The notes beneath the pieces were generated by a model. It ran no database searches. It had not been told where the DNA came from and saw nothing but the letters and a program-made list of their open reading frames with translations. Positions 1 to 9,611 of a DNA stretch of 64,000 bases are shown piece after piece (within the stretch, counting starts at the first letter, position 1; each line of letters starts with the position of its first letter). The stretch is from Onthophagus taurus (Eukaryota; Arthropoda; Insecta; Coleoptera; Scarabaeidae): positions 15,068,501 through 15,132,500 of the forward strand of contig NC_091975.1 in assembly GCF_036711975.1 (NCBI RefSeq). The letters are read 5' to 3'. The position numbers and the translations under genes were made by a program.

Positions 1-1635
1 CGAAAAAACTTTTTTCTTAATTTCAGGTAAATACTCGTTTCGAAAGTCTCTAACCGGCCACATGTTTTCATTCTCTTTCAGCCATCTGGGTCCGACCCAA
101 TATAGTTCCAAACCTGCCAATTCACAGCCACGGACCCCTCTTGATACTGGATCTGCAGGATTATCGCTACTACGTACGTATTTAACATCACTAATTTTTG
201 ATTGTTCGGTTATTCCCGCCACCCGATTACCGACAAATATTTGTAACTGCGAAGGGCTCGTCGACAACCAACCCAAAACCACGCTAGAATCGGTCCAATA
301 AATTTCCCGACTAACGTTTATCTTTAATAAAGATTTTACCTTTATTACCAGTTCCGTGAGTAATAACGCGCCCATTAGTTCCAGTCGTGGAACTGTACCC
401 TTTTTTAACGGTGCAACTTTAGATTTCGCACATATTAAACGAATCAAAACATTTTCGTCACTATCAACAGCACGGAGATATACGCACGCCCCATATGCGT
501 TTGTCGACGCGTCGGAAAACCCATGTATCTGAAACGACTCTGGATTTTTCAGTGAGATGTGACGCGGAATTTTGATGTCGTTCAAATAAGTTAATCCATC
601 AGCAAATTTACACCAACTGGTATGAATATGATTTGGGAGAACTTCGTCCCAACCCAATCCAGCTTCCCAGATTTCTTGCAATATAGTTTTTGCACGAATA
701 ATTACAGGTCTCAACAAACCAAGAGGGTCGAAAATTTGAGCGATTTGAGAAAGAATATTTCTTTTAGTTTTTCTCAACCGACCAGGTGAGTTTTTTCGAA
801 TTTTATATTTAAAATAAACTTTAATAGGATCCCATAATAAACCTAGGGTGCGTGTGTTTTCGTTCTTTCCTAGATCAAGAACCTCCGCAGGAGTCGCATT
901 TACATCGCGAATACTATACAAAATTTTTGGATCTTTCGAAATCCACTTATGCAGCTTAAATCCTCCGCAAGTCGTCAACGTAAAAATGGGAACTAATGAC
1001 ATTCGCAACGATTGGGTCTGAACATTCTAAACCCAATTGCTTGAGACAACGAGTTGCCAAATAACTCGCTGAAGCCGTTCCGTAAGTTACGGTTAGAAGT
1101 TCGTACGCGTCAATGGGTAATTCATCCGATCTATGCACCCCTGAATGGTAAGTTTATTGAAGTTTGGACACTCTTGAATGTAATGATCACCTTTACAGAC
1201 GACGCAACGCCTTTCCGCTACCGAATTTTCGACCAAAAACGATTTCGCACGCGTATTATTTTTATCCTTGTCCACGACACGCTTAGACGAACCGATTTCT
1301 AAAGTCTCCAATAAGTCCGGCCGCTCTTTCAAAATTTCTAATAAATTTTCTAAATTAGGTTTCGTCAAAGTTGCTTTTGTTTTTTCCCACTCGCAATTCG
1401 AATTTGTATCGAGCCTTGTGCCGGCTAAGTAAATGAGAAGTGTATCCCAATTGTCCGTCGGCTCGTTTAATGCCGCCAAAGCGCGCAAATGCTTACGGAT
1501 GCCATCAATAAATTTCCGAATAGCCTGTGGATTATCTCCGGTAACCCTTTCAATATCGAATAAAGCCTTAACGTGGTTGTGTAGGTTCGTGTTAGTTATT
1601 TCGAGACTTTCGATGACTTGACGAGCTCTACCAGC
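1..1635 (-). pseudogene. BEL/Pao gag-pol remnant (RNase H, RT, gag zinc knuckle)
   Basis: On the minus strand, 1488-1140 encodes the second half of gag. It includes a CCHC-type knuckle (RRCVVCKGDHYIQECP) that matches the plus-strand copy near 22285-22330. At about 1138 the frame jumps directly to the RT stretch SDELPIDAYELLTVTYG and reaches the catalytic YVDD near 985. It is then broken by a deletion of about 70 bases relative to the other copy. From about 960 to 1 the sequence matches RNase H and pre-integrase positions 23900-24855 of the plus copy. Frame breaks and deletions make this a pseudogene. Within gag it differs from copy 2 at roughly one residue in ten, which is more than the near-identical 5' end does. 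Confidence 0.8.
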
Positions 1636-1640
1636 AGTAT

Positions 1641-1931
1641 AGAAACGCCGATTCTAGACCGGAAATTGCACCTCCGCACCTCCGTGACGTCATCAATCCA
1701 ATGTAAAAGGATAGGGAAGGGTACCAACCTAAGGCGGAGGTGAAAAAAAAATAGGTTGGTATTGGAAAAGTAACTAGACTGTTACCTTTTTTAAAAATCA
1801 CCAGGTCTGGTTACCAACCTATTTTTTCCCCCTAGCCTTTATTGACACCCCTCCCCATCCTTTTACATTGGGCGGATGACGTCACGGAGGTGCGGAGGTG
1901 CGACAACTTCCTGTCTAGAATCGGCGTTTCT
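1641..1931. mobile_element. MITE-like inverted-repeat element
   Basis: The sequence agaaacgccgattctaga at 1641 reappears inverted at 1931. The two arms pair over about 85 bases and share the motifs acctccgcacctccgtgacg and aatgtaaaaggat. The core holds two inverted copies of a gggaaaaaataggttggta-like motif. No coding capacity is seen. It lies exactly where BEL copy 1 gag is interrupted. The outer tip resembles the sequence at 37511, where the outer Polinton seems to end (aaacgccggttctgg...cggaagt...tgacgtca). It could therefore be a non-autonomous derivative of such an element. No clear target duplication is visible. Confidence 0.6.
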
Positions 1932-3005
1932 GAAAGATGGCGCGTTGAACGCATAAAGGCGCGCCTCACAACTCTTGAATGCGCGTGCGCAGGAGCTTGG
2001 GAATATTCCGGAAAATAATAATAACACAATTTAAGACAATTTAATTTTTCCCCCCAATCAACCCAATAAAAGTATTAATAAACATTTTAATTACATAATA
2101 AATAGTTACAAAAAAAATAATAAAAACCTTAATGTTATGGTACTTTTTTTACAAATTCAATTATATGAGCGGGCTTCGGTTTACCAACATCCTTTATTAT
2201 TATTATGCACGATACATTGATCTTGTAACCTTCTTGGTCGATAATACCTTTAGCGATCCTGAAGGTGACAACGGAAGGTGACGACCATGCGCAGCTCATA
2301 AGAATGTTTTCCATGAACAATAAATAGGGTAAAAGGGGTAAATCCAACTTAACTTCGAATAAACCTTTTCTTTGGTTTAAACTCACAGAGACCGAAAAAA
2401 AAAAAGAAAAACACAGAGACGACTGCGAGACATTGCGCGCGGTTTACGTTTGACACGTTCGGTTTCTAAAGTAAAACTGATTCCTCGCCGGCGGAAGTGT
2501 AATAGCGGCTGCAATAGTGCTGACCAATCGAATAATTGACCTAAATGAAATGCTATTGTATAATTAATATTAAGGAAGTAAAAAAATAATACAAATTAAT
2601 AAAATTGTTTTAATGCATTTTCATTAACAAATATGATGTACGTGAAAAAATACATTTAAATAAAAGAAGGAAAAGGTTTCGGTGGCTCAGTGGCGATGTG
2701 AATTAACGAACTATATAATACAGACTTATTTAATTGAATTTAGAAATAGATAAAACTTATTTATTTAATTGAATTTAAGCGGATTGAATTGATGGCTGTA
2801 AGGTGAAATAGAAACAACGAAATGATTTGTTTAAGAAATACATTTATAACGCACTTAATTGGGTATGGAGTGTTATTTGCATTACGATACACATGCGTAT
2901 TACATTGAAATTCAAGACGTTTAATTTAACCTCCTCCCTCACTACATATCCTGGAGTTTCCATAGCCAACCCTAGCACCCATAGCCAACCCTAGCACGCA
3001 TCTAC
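1932..3005. other. Spacer with rearranged repeat also found at 9361-9580
   Basis: There is no convincing gene here. Two blocks recur in the other arm of the cluster but in swapped order. The block 1970-2065 (gcgcaggagcttgggaat) resembles 9495-9580, and 2476-2610 (ctcgccggcggaagtg ... gaccaatcgaataattgacc) resembles 9361-9490. An open frame of 83 codons at 2386-2135 (minus) preceded by a T-rich tract might be an exon of a small gene, but nothing identifies it. The rest is AT-rich filler. Confidence 0.5.
2135..2386 (-). CDS. Hypothetical 83-codon open frame, possibly an exon
   Basis: I do not recognise this frame. It begins MSLNQRKGLFEVKLDL on the minus strand and ends ...IIEFVKKVP. It lies in the same kind of small-gene DNA as the spliced gene at 3198-3632. 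A pyrimidine-rich tract sits immediately upstream on the minus strand, so an exon boundary is possible. It has no family motif, membrane segment or cysteine pattern. It may be an accidental frame. Confidence 0.25.
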   Translation of the reverse strand: MSLNQRKGLFEVKLDLPLLPYLLFMENILMSCAWSSPSVVTFRIAKGIIDQEGYKINVSCIIIIKDVGKPKPAHIIEFVKKVP

Positions 3006-3006
3006 A

Positions 3007-3335
3007 ATACCTTGTTTGTACATCCTCAAGCACAAAAAAGAAAAAAATTAATAATAATATTGTAAAGCAAAAGAAAAAACAAGGACTTACAATCAACCTC
3101 CTCCATCGGATTAAATAACACCCCTCATCGTAGAGGTGGAGGTGATGACGGGGATCGGGGAGCTATCATAAACCCCCTCTAATACCTTGTTTGTACATCC
3201 TCAAGCACAAAAAAGAAAAAATTAATAATAATATTGTAAAGCAAAAGAAAAAACAAGGACTTACAATCAACCTCCTCCATCGAATTAAATAATACCCCTG
3301 GTGGAGACGGGGATCGGGGGCTATCATAAACAACA
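3007..3335. repeat. Tandem duplication of an exon plus intron
   Basis: Two consecutive units begin with aataccttgtttgtacatcc near 3008 and 3181. They share the block cttacaatcaacctcctcca, and each contains an intron donor, a pyrimidine tract and the exon sequence for SSP/PRSP-like residues followed by NSMEEVD. The units are about 173 and 150 bases long and differ by small indels. On the minus strand each looks like one exon with its downstream intron, so the gene at 3198-3632 has had its last exon/intron block duplicated. Confidence 0.65.
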
Positions 3336-3632
3336 CCCACTATGAAAAAATAGTGAGAAAATAAAATAATACTAGAAAGCAAAAGAAAAAATAACGACTA
3401 CTTACAATCACCCATCTCCATCTCATCGATAATCGAGGATGAAGAGGAGGAGGAGGAAGACGACTCATTATCATCTTCCGCTAAGAAAAAAGAAAATAGT
3501 GAGAAAATAAATATATAGATGATATATTTTGCAAAACTTACCTACAACCACTTCCACTTCGAATTTATATTTTCGGATGGTCACTGTACCATCCGAATTT
3601 TCTCTAACATGTAGTAAATACTCACGATCCAT
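3198..3632 (-). CDS. Small acidic serine-rich protein, four-exon gene (about 80 aa)
   Basis: Exon 1 is 3632-3542 (starts MDREYLLHVRENSDGT), exon 2 3480-3406, exon 3 3339-3265, and the stop falls at 3199-3198 just inside exon 4. All donors are gtaagt and all acceptors AG. The phases fit (91, 75 and 75 nt, then T plus GA gives the stop). Exon 2 encodes an acidic start, a run of nine serines and IIDEMEMGD. The function is unknown. Exon 1 recurs at 6138-6048, 11322-11412 and 13239-13329, where a DNA transposon sits in intron 1. This locus is the one copy with intron 1 uninterrupted. A TATA box found upstream of the other copies is lost here because BEL gag sequence begins at about 3650. Expression of this copy is therefore doubtful. 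Confidence 0.5.
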
Positions 3633-3649
3633 TATTTCTCTTTAATTTA

Positions 3650-4044
3650 CTTTAACTCTTTAATTTGGGTAAATCTATAACTGGTAATTTAACGTGTTGC
3701 TCCGGAACCGGTCCTACCACAAACGATGAGTCGAATATTGTCCTGTTTGTCAAGATTCGTTTTGCTTTGGCGGTGTTAGCATAAAAAACCCCCTCAAATG
3801 ATTCCCTTTCCGCGTTTTGCGCCTCGCCATCAACGCTCAAAATATCAATTTCCCCCTGAACTTCTTCAAATTCATCGATAAGATTAACCGCGCGGTCGTA
3901 GCGCTGCTCTAACTCCACCGAAAGTTCCGAATCGGTACCGCCGTCTTTTATGATCGCTTCAAATTTCGCGACAAATTTAGAAAAATTTGTTAATTTGCCC
4001 TTGACAGCGCCTCGTTTTTTAATTAAGTTCTCTAATTGGCTCAT
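3650..4044 (-). pseudogene. BEL/Pao gag N-terminus (copy 1)
   Basis: The minus-strand frame starting MSQLENLIKKRGAVKGK at 4044 is the N-terminal 130 residues of BEL gag. It is identical but for an odd residue to the plus-strand gag at 21312. It ends abruptly at ...LPVIDLPK, where foreign DNA begins. About 110 bases of gag between this point and 1635 are missing, so the interruption was a replacement rather than a simple insertion. Confidence 0.8.
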
Positions 4045-4440
4045 ATTGCCTTTGAAAACCCGATACAGATCGAGACCGAAAAGGAAGGAAGGAAAAGGAC
4101 TTACAGCACGTCACAATGGCGTTGTTTCCGGCTACCAAGCCTCCAACATGGACTTCTAAGTCGCGTGGTTTGGAATTCCTGGGTCGTCTTGGATGGGTCA
4201 GCAAAGTTCTTACCAGGATGGACGACGTCGTGGAAAAGAATTTGACACGCCGCATCAGTGACTGGATACCATTTTTATTTCGATTTTCTTTTTACGATCC
4301 GGCTCGAAGGACCATTTTATGTTACTTATTTTTTCTGGAATGCGCTGATTCAAACACACTTCTTTTATTTGTATTTAAATTATTCTTTATTTTATTATAT
4401 GTACACTTGTTTTATAAATTTGCGAAGTTTGTTTGTTATA

Positions 4441-6019
4441 CCGATTGGTAACTTTAATTTTAGGAGATACACCCAACACGGACGTACGTATAAGTATACG
4501 TATGTGTGTATATTCGGTGTCGTTAAGTGGGGGATAAACAAGCGTAGGGGTAATGCACAAATTGAATCGTTCATAGATGGTTGGGAGGCGAAGTTGGTCG
4601 CATCGCTTTGCAGTTAACCCTAGCAAAAAAAAACTAAGATGTTGTTTACTGTAGCGGAAAAGGTACAGATTATAAAATGGTTTTATGGTGGCAATTCTGT
4701 AGCCCAAATAATTAATTTGTTGCCTGTGGCCTATGAAAACAGATCAATTCCTAGTCGCGGAACAATTTCAAATATTATTAAAAACTTTGAGCGACATGGA
4801 TGTGTGTCTCCACAGAAACACAAATTACGAAGGGGTAAAAGAGATGAGTTACGTGATACGATGATATGTGCTGATGTTGAACGCAATAAAAATCAGTCAA
4901 GCAGACAAGTTGCGGAGACGTTTGCTATCAGCCATGTTGCCGTCCTAAAAACATTAAAGAAACACGGGTACAGGTCGTACAAGGTACAAAAAAGTCAGAA
5001 ACTCTGCGAGAACGATAATATTACAAGGGCGGAATTTTGCTTTACTATGATGAAAATGGCCAACGGAAATGTTGATTTTATAAAAAACATTTTATTTACC
5101 GATGAATCTACATTTCCTTTGCATGGTCGGCATAATCCCAGCGTTGCTCGATATTGGAGTCGTGACAATGAACACAAAATTTATGCGGTTCGTACACAAT
5201 ATCCCCAAAAATTAAATGTTTGGGCTGGCTTAGTAGGTGACCATATTATCGGTCCTTTTTTCATAGAAGGAAATTTAAATGGTCATAAGTATTTAAACAT
5301 TTTGCAAAATGACGTAATCTCATCGCTTCAACAATTAGACAATGTTCAATTTGGAAGTATCTGGTTCCAACAAGATGGTTGCCCGGCTCACAACAGCCGA
5401 CAAGTTAAAGAGTATCTTAACGCACAATTTCCAAATCGTGTAATATCTATTTGCGGAACGTTAACTTGGCCGCCTAGATCACCAGATTTAGCCCCCAATG
5501 ATTTTTTTCTATGGGGATATTTAAAATCGAAAATTTATGGTTTTGATGAAGAAAGGACAACCAATCTGGATGACTTACAAACAAAAATTCGCAATTGTAT
5601 ACAGGATATTAGTCCCGATATACTAGCGAATGTAAGGCGAACTTTTTACGATAGATTGGGCTATTGTTTAGCACAGAATGGTGGTTTATTTGAACACCTA
5701 ATATAAAAAATATTTTATTTTTATAGTTTTTTGTTTTATTTGTTATTTTACAAAGTTTATTTCAGTTACTTACGAATTGTTTTTATTTTTAGAATTAAGA
5801 ATTTGCTTTGTCTTATTTGAATTTCATTTATTATATTAGTTATTATTTTTATAATATTTCTTATCATTGAACGATGTCAAACGACTGATTGCTCTCCGAT
5901 CCCCTACTCTTGCGATTCCCCTCCCACAAACATACTCCGCCCGCATATGCACACACAGAAGTATACTTATACGTACGTCCGTGTTGGGTGTATCTCCTAA
6001 AATTAAAGTTACCAATCGG
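4441..6019 (+). mobile_element. Tc1/mariner-type transposon, DD41D, copy A (complete)
   Basis: This 1579-bp element is flanked by TA (4439-4440 and 6020-6021). Terminal inverted repeats begin ccgattggtaactttaat at both ends and match for about 60 bases, to ...gtacgtataagtata. It carries one intact transposase gene. The left flank is BEL LTR sequence, whereas the right flank is intron 1 of the small serine-rich gene. The two flanks come from different loci, which suggests that recombination between transposon copies formed this junction. Other copies lie at 11441, 13358 and 19353. Confidence 0.9.
4639..5706 (+). CDS. Tc1/mariner-superfamily transposase (355 aa)
   Basis: This cut-and-paste transposase would act in the nucleus on the ends of its own element. 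The N-terminal half (about residues 1-125) has two helix-turn-helix-like parts (VAEKVQIIKWFYGGNS and SSRQVAETFAISHVAVLKTL). The catalytic triad is D155 in LFTDEST, D246 in WFQQDGCPAH and D288 in SPDLAPNDFFLWGYL. That gives 41 residues between the second and third aspartates, compared with 34 in classical mariners. DD41D spacing is known from rosa-type mariners, but I cannot assign the clade without a tree. The frame is intact from ATG to stop, and a second intact copy at 13671-14738 differs at only a few residues, so activity was recent. Confidence 0.92.
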   Translation: MLFTVAEKVQIIKWFYGGNSVAQIINLLPVAYENRSIPSRGTISNIIKNFERHGCVSPQKHKLRRGKRDELRDTMICADVERNKNQSSRQVAETFAISHVAVLKTLKKHGYRSYKVQKSQKLCENDNITRAEFCFTMMKMANGNVDFIKNILFTDESTFPLHGRHNPSVARYWSRDNEHKIYAVRTQYPQKLNVWAGLVGDHIIGPFFIEGNLNGHKYLNILQNDVISSLQQLDNVQFGSIWFQQDGCPAHNSRQVKEYLNAQFPNRVISICGTLTWPPRSPDLAPNDFFLWGYLKSKIYGFDEERTTNLDDLQTKIRNCIQDISPDILANVRRTFYDRLGYCLAQNGGLFEHLI

Positions 6020-6047
6020 TATAGATGATATATTTTGCAAAACTTAC

Positions 6048-6138
6048 CTACAACCACTTCCACTTCGAATTTATATTTTCGGATGGTCACTGTACCATCC
6101 GAATTTTCTCTAACATGTAGTAAATACTCACGATCCAT
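6048..6138 (-). pseudogene. Exon 1 of the small serine-rich gene, cut off by transposon A
   Basis: Exon 1 (MDREYLLHVRENSDGT..., 91 nt) is followed by the donor gtaagt and 21 bases of intron before transposon A begins at TA 6020-6021. The downstream exons seen at 3480-3198 are absent. Beyond the transposon lies BEL LTR. Upstream on the minus strand the promoter region is kept. The gene is therefore truncated unless a transcript splices across the transposon. Confidence 0.6.
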
Positions 6139-6159
6139 TATTTCTCTTTAATTTACTTT

Positions 6160-6262
6160 AACAATGATAGATGAAAATGACCACATCGTATTTATACTTA
6201 ATTTTTAGGTAAGAGAGAGGAAAAATATTTCTCCTCTTTTTATATTAGACTAGCAACATAAA
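6160..6262 (-). promoter_or_regulatory. TATA-type promoter of the small serine-rich gene
   Basis: On the minus strand the box gtataaatacg (about 6187-6198) lies about 55 bases upstream of the ATG. A conserved block tctatcattgttaaagtaaa comes just before the start codon. The same block occurs at 11262-11321 and 13179-13238. Position and conservation across three copies support a promoter; the start site itself is inferred. Confidence 0.5.
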
Positions 6263-6566
6263 GATCGGATTCGGTTTATTACATGAAAAAGGATCCTAGA
6301 AACAATATGTATTGTTACCGTATAAATTGTAAATTAAACAGTTTTTGTTATTAGAATAGTGAGAAAGCATCAGGTTTAGTTTATTACGAGAAATTGTAAA
6401 CCAACGACTTTTGAATTTCAATAAAATATTATTCCATCCACTATCGATATAATTTGATCAGAAACCGATCTGTTTTATTCGACATATTCGTAAGTTCCCG
6501 CGCGTGCGTATTCAAGCATCACAACTTAAATTTCATGTGGTTATAATTTAAATTTATTTTTTTTTA

Positions 6567-6709
6567 TTGCAGCCAACTTAAATGTTAATACACTCAATTA
6601 TTTTAAATTTAAACTTTTAATTGATTGCGAATTTGTATTATTTACATTGCAGCCAACTTAAATGTTAATACACTCAATTATTTTAAATTTAAACTTTTAA
6701 TTGATTGCG
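6567..6709 (+). repeat. Direct repeat, 63-bp units
   Basis: Two identical 63-bp units (6567-6629 and 6647-6709) begin ttgcagccaacttaaatgtt and are separated by 17 bases. No coding role is seen. They lie in the 1.4-kb stretch (6272-7715) that is missing from the two right-arm copies of this cluster. Confidence 0.75.
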
Positions 6710-7033
6710 TCCTAAAATTGTAACTTAACAATTCCACAGCCGACTAATGCCGAAACACACCGATCGGAGTAATCGGATCGTTAGCGGAAGTGTTAAATTG
6801 CACTAAACAATCGACGCAATTCCAATGAAAGAAACAACAAGTTTTGATAATTATTATAATTAGGAAATAACTTTTGATAATCATTAAATCGAATATAAAT
6901 TACACAACATTATGTAATCATCAGCTTCAACACCATGTTCCAATTAACAAAATGAGAGAATATCTGTTAACCACCCACACCCTATTATATCTGTTTCAAT
7001 ATAGTATTTGTCACAAAGAATACTATATCAGAT

Positions 7034-7081
7034 AAAGATGTTACGAAAGCAATGGGAAGTATTTTAAAGGATGCAAACGTA
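7034..7081 (+). pseudogene. Polinton integrase relic
   Basis: This short stretch encodes KDVTKAM.SILKDANV, matching residues 78-90 of the intact Polinton integrase at 60084-61016 (KDVTKAMKSILKDR) at both protein and base level. It is followed directly by atcggtgttacaaccgat, which in the intact Polinton encodes the tail of the phospholipase-like gene. The order is scrambled, so this is a relic. Confidence 0.55.
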
Positions 7082-7678
7082 TCGGTGTTACAACCGATCA
7101 AAGCGGTTGGTCGGATAAAATAGATTAATCAAAACAGACCTGTTTGATTGTAGATACCTGTTTCGGTTTGAATGATCGAAAAACTGATCGGTTTCCGATT
7201 GAATTATATCGTTAGCAAACGAAATTCTTTAGAATTACTGTGTGCGTTGAGGAGCTGAATTAATTCCTTAACGGTTGTTATCATTGTTTGGATAAACAAT
7301 TTGATTCCGTAGAATTAACAATTAATTTAGAGATAAAAACTTGAGGTGCATGCGGACCCGTATACGTTTAAAATTTATTGAAGTTGGAATCAACGGTGGA
7401 AACGAAACTTTTTTAAAAGTAGCAAATGTTAAGAAAAAAACAAAATTATATAACAATTTTTCCATTTTCATGTTGGTTTGCAATTTATGCGAGATATTTT
7501 ATCTAAGGAACTAATGGAATGGTGGGCTAAATCCTTTAATGAAAAGATATTAAAACAATTTTATAATTTGTATTATTTTCATTGTAGCTTTTATTTTAAA
7601 ATGTTTAAATATATTATTTAAATTGAGTTGATTGGTAAATTGTATTATTTTCGAAACATTCATAATTAGCGTTTTACG
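7082..7678. other. AT-rich stretch without a recognisable gene
   Basis: Several copies of a gatcggtttc/aaaccgatc-like motif occur between 7090 and 7200, resembling the spacer after the phospholipase-like gene at 56853-56940. I see no open frame worth reporting. It is probably decayed Polinton-type DNA. Confidence 0.35.
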
Positions 7679-7951
7679 TCAACCGATAAATACAGATAAA
7701 TAGAAATTTAAAAGTAAAAAAATTAAAAGTTTAATAACATAATTATTTATTTCATCAGCTTCGATAAGCCGAAAGTTGTGTTCGCTATCCAGATCACGAT
7801 GCCAATTCAATCCATGACAATCACATCTTAACCATTCGAAATGTCTTTGAATTTTATTATTAAGCCATAATACTTGATACGGTAATCGTACAAAGGCATG
7901 ATAATCAGCATTTTTTAACATAATAAATTGGCAATTCTCTAATATATACAT
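7679..7951 (-). CDS. Small protein with HGLNW motif (90 aa), left-arm copy
   Basis: This ORF starts MYILENCQFIMLKNADYH and contains HFEWLRCDCHGLNW at about residues 37-50. The HG-x-x-W stretch resembles NFIHGHNWNDG in the 172-aa Polinton protein at 52305-52823, so it may be a shortened relative. That link is weak. The C-terminus is hydrophobic (LLLNFYLSVFIG), whereas the two right-arm copies (10948 and 12865) end differently because about 1.4 kb of following DNA is deleted there. It is transcribed away from the spliced gene at 8049 across a short shared upstream region. Confidence 0.45.
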   Translation of the reverse strand: MYILENCQFIMLKNADYHAFVRLPYQVLWLNNKIQRHFEWLRCDCHGLNWHRDLDSEHNFRLIEADEINNYVIKLLIFLLLNFYLSVFIG

Positions 7952-8048
7952 TTATGCTTAATTAGCAAATCATTCAACGTATAAATGTCTCTCAATCGGT
8001 TCGATTTAGCATACCTGCACTTAGCTCAATCTACAACAAAAGAAAAAA

Positions 8049-8442
8049 ATGTCTACAGCACTATGCACTTTACTGGTTAGCAGTACTGACATGATGAATG
8101 TGCCAATAAAGACATTACATGTAGTGTGCAAACACCTGTTCTCCCGGTAAGTTTCTTTTTCTTTTTTTCTCTTTATTAATAATTCTGAATTAGGTATGGT
8201 TTAAAAAGCGTTACAACGAGGGGGAATTGCGTGATCATTGCACTATTGTATACCCCAAAAAATGAGACGCTGAAGAGGAAGTTCGGAAACCTCCCAGTGC
8301 AATATATGAGGCTGGGAGTTGAAAATGAAACGGAAGTACAGATGTTGGCATCGGTGATGCATAAATATGTTTTTGATTTAAGTGTTGATGGGAATGAGTA
8401 ATTCCCCCAAATTGAAAGTCATCGAAAAAATCTCAAGAGACA

Positions 8443-8473
<31 letters not shown>

Positions 8474-8698
8474 ACAACATCACAAAAAGGAATGGTTGCA
8501 TTCAATTTGAATGATGTTGATGATGATGATGATGATGATCGAGAAGAAGAAGAAGAAGAAGAGCAAGACAGTACTAAAAAGAGAAAAGTCACGTTTCCAG
8601 ATGATGATGATGACTTTCAAGCTTGTTGTAACAAAATAGTGGAAGATGAGGACGAACAATGTAAAATGAAAAATTTTTTAAAAAATAGAAATAGTTAA
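8049..8698 (+). pseudogene. Left-arm copy of the two-exon 214-aa gene, premature stop
   Basis: Exon 1 is 8049-8146 and exon 2 starts at 8194 after a 47-bp intron (gtaagt...ttag). The sequence follows the gene at 10159-10850. At 8399-8401 a TAA replaces the CAA codon of the intact copy, giving only 101 residues. After the stop the remaining frame continues through the acidic DDDDDDD and EEEEEE runs to 8698. The gene is therefore broken by one substitution, with the rest still recognisable. Confidence 0.6.
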
Positions 8699-8830
8699 TA
8701 AAAATCATAATAAAACAAAAAAATTTTTTATTGTATAAACCGATTACTTATATAATTCTTTCATTAGAATTGCGTCGATTGTCCAGTAACTCTTCCTCTA
8801 ACGATCCGATTACCCATCGAACATAAACAG
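8699..8830. other. Left-arm-specific insertion of about 130 bp
   Basis: This AT-rich stretch separates the end of the acidic gene from the shared block caatatctcatacattgatc. The right arm lacks it. It contains repeated cgatt/atcg motifs and no gene. Confidence 0.4.
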
Positions 8831-8968
8831 CAATATCTCATACATTGATCTTGTAACTCAAAAAAAAAATTTCTTGATCGGTAATATGCTTAGCGAGCCG
8901 GGTAGGTATTCCAATTCAATCCATGACAATTACATCTTAACCATTCGAAATCAGTGTAAGCGTCGCTT

Positions 8969-9026
8969 TTATCGGTTGCAACACCGATACTTTTTCGGAT
9001 TCTTCAAACCGAAACCAATGGGGTTA
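8969..9026 (-). pseudogene. C-terminal relic of a Polinton phospholipase-like gene
   Basis: The minus strand reads GFGLKNPKKYRCCNR and stop, against GFGLNNPKKKYRCYNR and stop at the end of the intact phospholipase-like protein at 56528-56875. The base-level match is also clear. Only the tail survives. It shows that the small-gene cluster once included Polinton genes. Confidence 0.6.
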
Positions 9027-9057
9027 AGTAAATTTCAAAAGCAATACTATATCAGTT

Positions 9058-9125
9058 AAAGATGTTATGAAAGCAATGGAAAGTATTTTTAAAGAATGCA
9101 AACGTACTAAAAAATCTTTAAACGG
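9058..9125 (+). pseudogene. Polinton integrase relic, second copy
   Basis: The plus strand encodes KDVMKAMESIFKE and continues CKRTKKSLNG, matching the intact integrase KDVTKAMKSILKD...PKNL. It lies head-on to the phospholipase relic at 8969-9026. Only about 22 codons are recognisable. Confidence 0.5.
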
Positions 9126-9139
9126 ATCAAAATTGTTAA

Positions 9140-9600
9140 AAATGAATGAATAAATAAAACACAATAAAAAAGGAGGTTTATTTATTCCTTTTATAGCTTT
9201 AAATTCGTCACCCAAAGCTGTTTCCCAAAAATCTTCCGCTTTGAACCAGTCCAAATTTCGTACACCAATTCCTTTTCAACTTTTATCGATATAACACAAG
9301 AGTTTTGTAAAGTTTTTTAAAATAGTTTTAATTGTTAATTAAGTAGTAAAGTGCAATGCACCTCGCCGGCGGAAGTGTCAAGTGACATAGCGGCTGCAAT
9401 AATGCTGACCAATCGAATAATTGACCTAAATGAAATGCTATTGTATAATTAATATTAAGGAAGTAAAAAAATAATACAAATTATAAAATTTTTTTGTAAC
9501 GCTTGAATACCCGGGCGCAGGAACTTAGGAATATTTCGGAAATAATACAATTTAACAATCAACCCCAATTTAAAAAATATATTATAAAATAAAAAAATTA
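9140..9600. other. Spacer of the inverted duplication
   Basis: There is no gene I can support. It contains the block shared in rearranged order with 1970-2610 (9361-9580). The frame opposite 9200-9254 (DWFKAEDFWETALGDEF) is protein-like but matches nothing I can name. Confidence 0.35.
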
Positions 9601-9611
9601 CAATCTAAATA

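Larger units (their letters stand above)
1..4438 (-). mobile_element. BEL/Pao LTR retrotransposon, copy 1 (decayed, enters from left edge)
   Basis: Read on the minus strand, the element starts with part of a 5' LTR (about 4320-4438), a primer-binding site (about 4302-4318, ggtccttcgagccgg), a leader, and the gag start at 4044. Gag is then broken by foreign DNA (1641-3649), resumes at about 1635-1140 and jumps, through a deletion of about 1.4 kb, from the gag zinc-knuckle region straight into reverse transcriptase near 1138. RT and RNase H remnants continue to position 1 and off the window. The same order is present, less broken, in the plus-strand copy at 19159-27087, and the 5' part (3650-4438) is almost identical to it. 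The LTR is cut at 4438 by the DNA transposon that follows. The element is not functional. Confidence 0.85.

Noticed and set aside
4019..4617. Several frames of 70-119 codons
   Set aside because: They are shadow frames of the BEL leader and LTR and the transposon end. Identical shadows occur in the inverted copy at 20772-21337.
5836..6138. 100-codon frame starting MDREYLL
   Set aside because: Only the first 30 residues are coding. After the gtaagt donor the frame reads through intron and transposon end. The same applies at 11322-11624 and 13239-13541.
46..8700. CRISPR-like or operon-like bacterial features
   Set aside because: Repeats here are transposon ends and segmental duplications. Introns, TATA boxes and element types are eukaryotic.
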